Shown: positions 12,639 to 13,471 of the stretch, piece by piece | How positions within the stretch are numbered: the stretch's first letter is position 1 | How the letters are laid out: each line of letters opens with the position of its first letter | Source of the DNA: an uncultured Erysipelotrichaceae bacterium | GTDB taxonomy: Bacteria > Bacillota_I > Bacilli_A > RF39 > UBA660 | Direction: 5' to 3' | Length of the DNA stretch: 13,471 nt | Assembly: GCA_902766815.1 (NCBI GenBank) | Contig: CACXEZ010000054.1 | Span: forward strand, 1-13,471 | Position numbers and translations under genes: made by a program | Notes under the pieces: generated by a model | Database searches by the model: none | What the model saw: the letters and a program-made list of their open reading frames with translations, nothing else | Told to the model about the DNA's origin: nothing

Positions 12639-13471
12639 ATTGAGTCCTAGCAAACTCTTGCTTTCTCTTACAAGTATTATCATTGACTGTACATGCTGTA
12701 GTTGTCCACTTGGTATTCCAAGTATCACATCCACAAGTGGCAGCATTTTGTTTATAGTAAGCTGATGTACAAGAAGTACAAGACGTCGACTTACTTTTAT
12801 AAGTTGTAGCATATTTTGGACAAGGATTAACTCCAGTAGTATTAGTAATCACTTTACCCGTATCTAAACCTGGATTTGGACAAGTCCACGTATAAGTTGT
12901 CGTACAGCCAGAATTATATTGAGTGCACCCAGCTGATGCACAAGTTTTACCCGTTTTACAAGTAAGATATAAATATCTCCACCAATTGACATAAAGAGTA
13001 ACACTTTGACTTTCATCCGCTAAGTTAGGACAAAAATCAGTAGCAGAATACCCATTATTTTCATTAAATTTCTTTTTGTTAATAGAAGATATCCAAGCAC
13101 TTGATGAAGTGATACTATATCCAGATCGAGTTGCATTATAATATCCACCTTTAGCATCACGCATATTACTAGTACTTGATCCATAATTCAATTTCTGTAC
13201 AGTATTACTTTCATGATTGTTAAAAGTTCCCCCACTAGGATGATAGGTAATGGTACAAACATTCACAGTCCACTTTGCGTATAAGGTAACTGTTCCAGAA
13301 GATGCTAGATTTTTAATTGTTGCTCCATTACTATAACTAGTACCACTTCCATCAGCTTTGGTATTCCACCCTGCGAATGTATAACCCTTCTTTTTGAAAG
13401 AATTGCTTGTTAGTACACAATTTTGATCACAAGTGCATGTCTTACTTGAAGTACTACCACTAGTACTGCCA
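12637..13471 (-). CDS. InlB B-repeat surface protein, Cys-rich C-terminus (partial)
   Basis: The minus-strand frame is open from the stop at 12637 to the right edge, so only the C-terminal 278 or so residues are seen; the real start is outside. A GTG at 13266 lies inside a repeat and is not a start. At 13290-13400 is a clear InlB B/Listeria-Bacteroides repeat: YTFAGWNTKADGSGTSYS followed by SGTVTLYAKW. A second repeat begins CTITYHPSGGTFNN but is interrupted or diverged and ends SVTLYVNWW. The final 115 residues are rich in Thr, Ser and Cys, with about 12 cysteines in CxxC- and CxC-like pairs (CTSC, CGC), resembling an extracellular disulfide-bonded tail. No LPxTG sorting motif is present at the end. 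Base composition is less AT-rich than its neighbours. Likely a secreted or surface protein; function unknown. Confidence 0.82.
   Translation of the reverse strand, partial: GSTSGSTSSKTCTCDQNCVLTSNSFKKKGYTFAGWNTKADGSGTSYSNGATIKNLASSGTVTLYAKWTVNVCTITYHPSGGTFNNHESNTVQKLNYGSSTSNMRDAKGGYYNATRSGYSITSSSAWISSINKKKFNENNGYSATDFCPNLADESQSVTLYVNWWRYLYLTCKTGKTCASAGCTQYNSGCTTTYTWTCPNPGLDTGKVITNTTGVNPCPKYATTYKSKSTSCTSCTSAYYKQNAATCGCDTWNTKWTTTACTVNDNTCKRKQEFARTQ

Noticed and set aside
12600..12812. Minus-strand 70-codon frame
   Set aside because: It overlaps the surface protein gene and its terminator in another frame and shows no protein-like features beyond the antiparallel composition.
13264..13266. GTG as start of the surface protein
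   Set aside because: The frame stays open to the right edge and encodes a clear InlB B-repeat upstream of this GTG, so the gene begins outside the window.
1..13471. Genetic code 4 (TGA as Trp)
   Set aside because: Trp codons checked are TGG and the M14-like gene ends at TGA in a sensible place before a coupled downstream gene.
1..13471. Defence system, CRISPR array, insertion sequence, tRNA or riboswitch
   Set aside because: No nuclease/transposase/recombinase genes, no regularly spaced repeats, no cloverleaf and no long structured leader were found on either strand by eye.

Overview
The window comes from a very AT-rich Firmicute-type genome, probably a spore-forming gut bacterium of the Bacilli/Erysipelotrichia/Clostridia kind. 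Three things point there. It carries two spore genes (a gerQ homologue and a cwlD-like cortex amidase). It carries cell-wall and surface genes typical of Gram-positives (a FemAB-type peptidoglycan branching enzyme, an InlB B-repeat surface protein, a BspA-type leucine-rich-repeat remnant). Its expression signals are strong Shine-Dalgarno sites and TGnTATAAT extended -10 promoters. Tryptophan is TGG and TGA acts as a stop, so the standard bacterial code fits. The species cannot be fixed from sequence alone.

Layout, left to right. 1-634: a terminator and the remains of a minus-strand leucine-rich-repeat gene that keeps a good promoter but is broken by an apparent one-base deletion in an A-tract. 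735-5853: three minus-strand genes, each with its own promoter: a FemAB transferase, a membrane hybrid histidine kinase and an adenylate-forming (acyl-CoA synthetase-like) enzyme. 5854-6142: a divergent intergenic region. 6143-7276: the only plus-strand genes, the CwlD-like amidase and a small DUF2628-like membrane protein, each followed by a terminator; the second terminator is bidirectional and shared with the convergent gene.

7284-10410: a minus-strand group reading LemA protein, M14 carboxypeptidase-like protein, then a zinc-dependent phospholipase C-like protein; the last two are 6 bp apart. 10512-10895: gerQ alone, with a possible sporulation-type promoter. 10948-12550: a tightly coupled pair, CPBP membrane protease then a membrane-anchored metallophosphoesterase, separated by 1 bp. 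12637 to the right edge: the 3' part of a cysteine-rich InlB B-repeat surface protein that continues beyond the window.

Functionally this is mostly envelope and spore biology. The amidase acts in spore cortex maturation and GerQ in the spore coat and germination. FemAB, LemA, CPBP and the repeat protein belong to the membrane or wall. I found no defence system, mobile element, CRISPR array or RNA gene. The least explained items are the M14/PLC-like zinc hydrolase pair with an unusual M14 core, the metallophosphoesterase with altered metal-site residues, and the frameshifted LRR gene behind an intact promoter.
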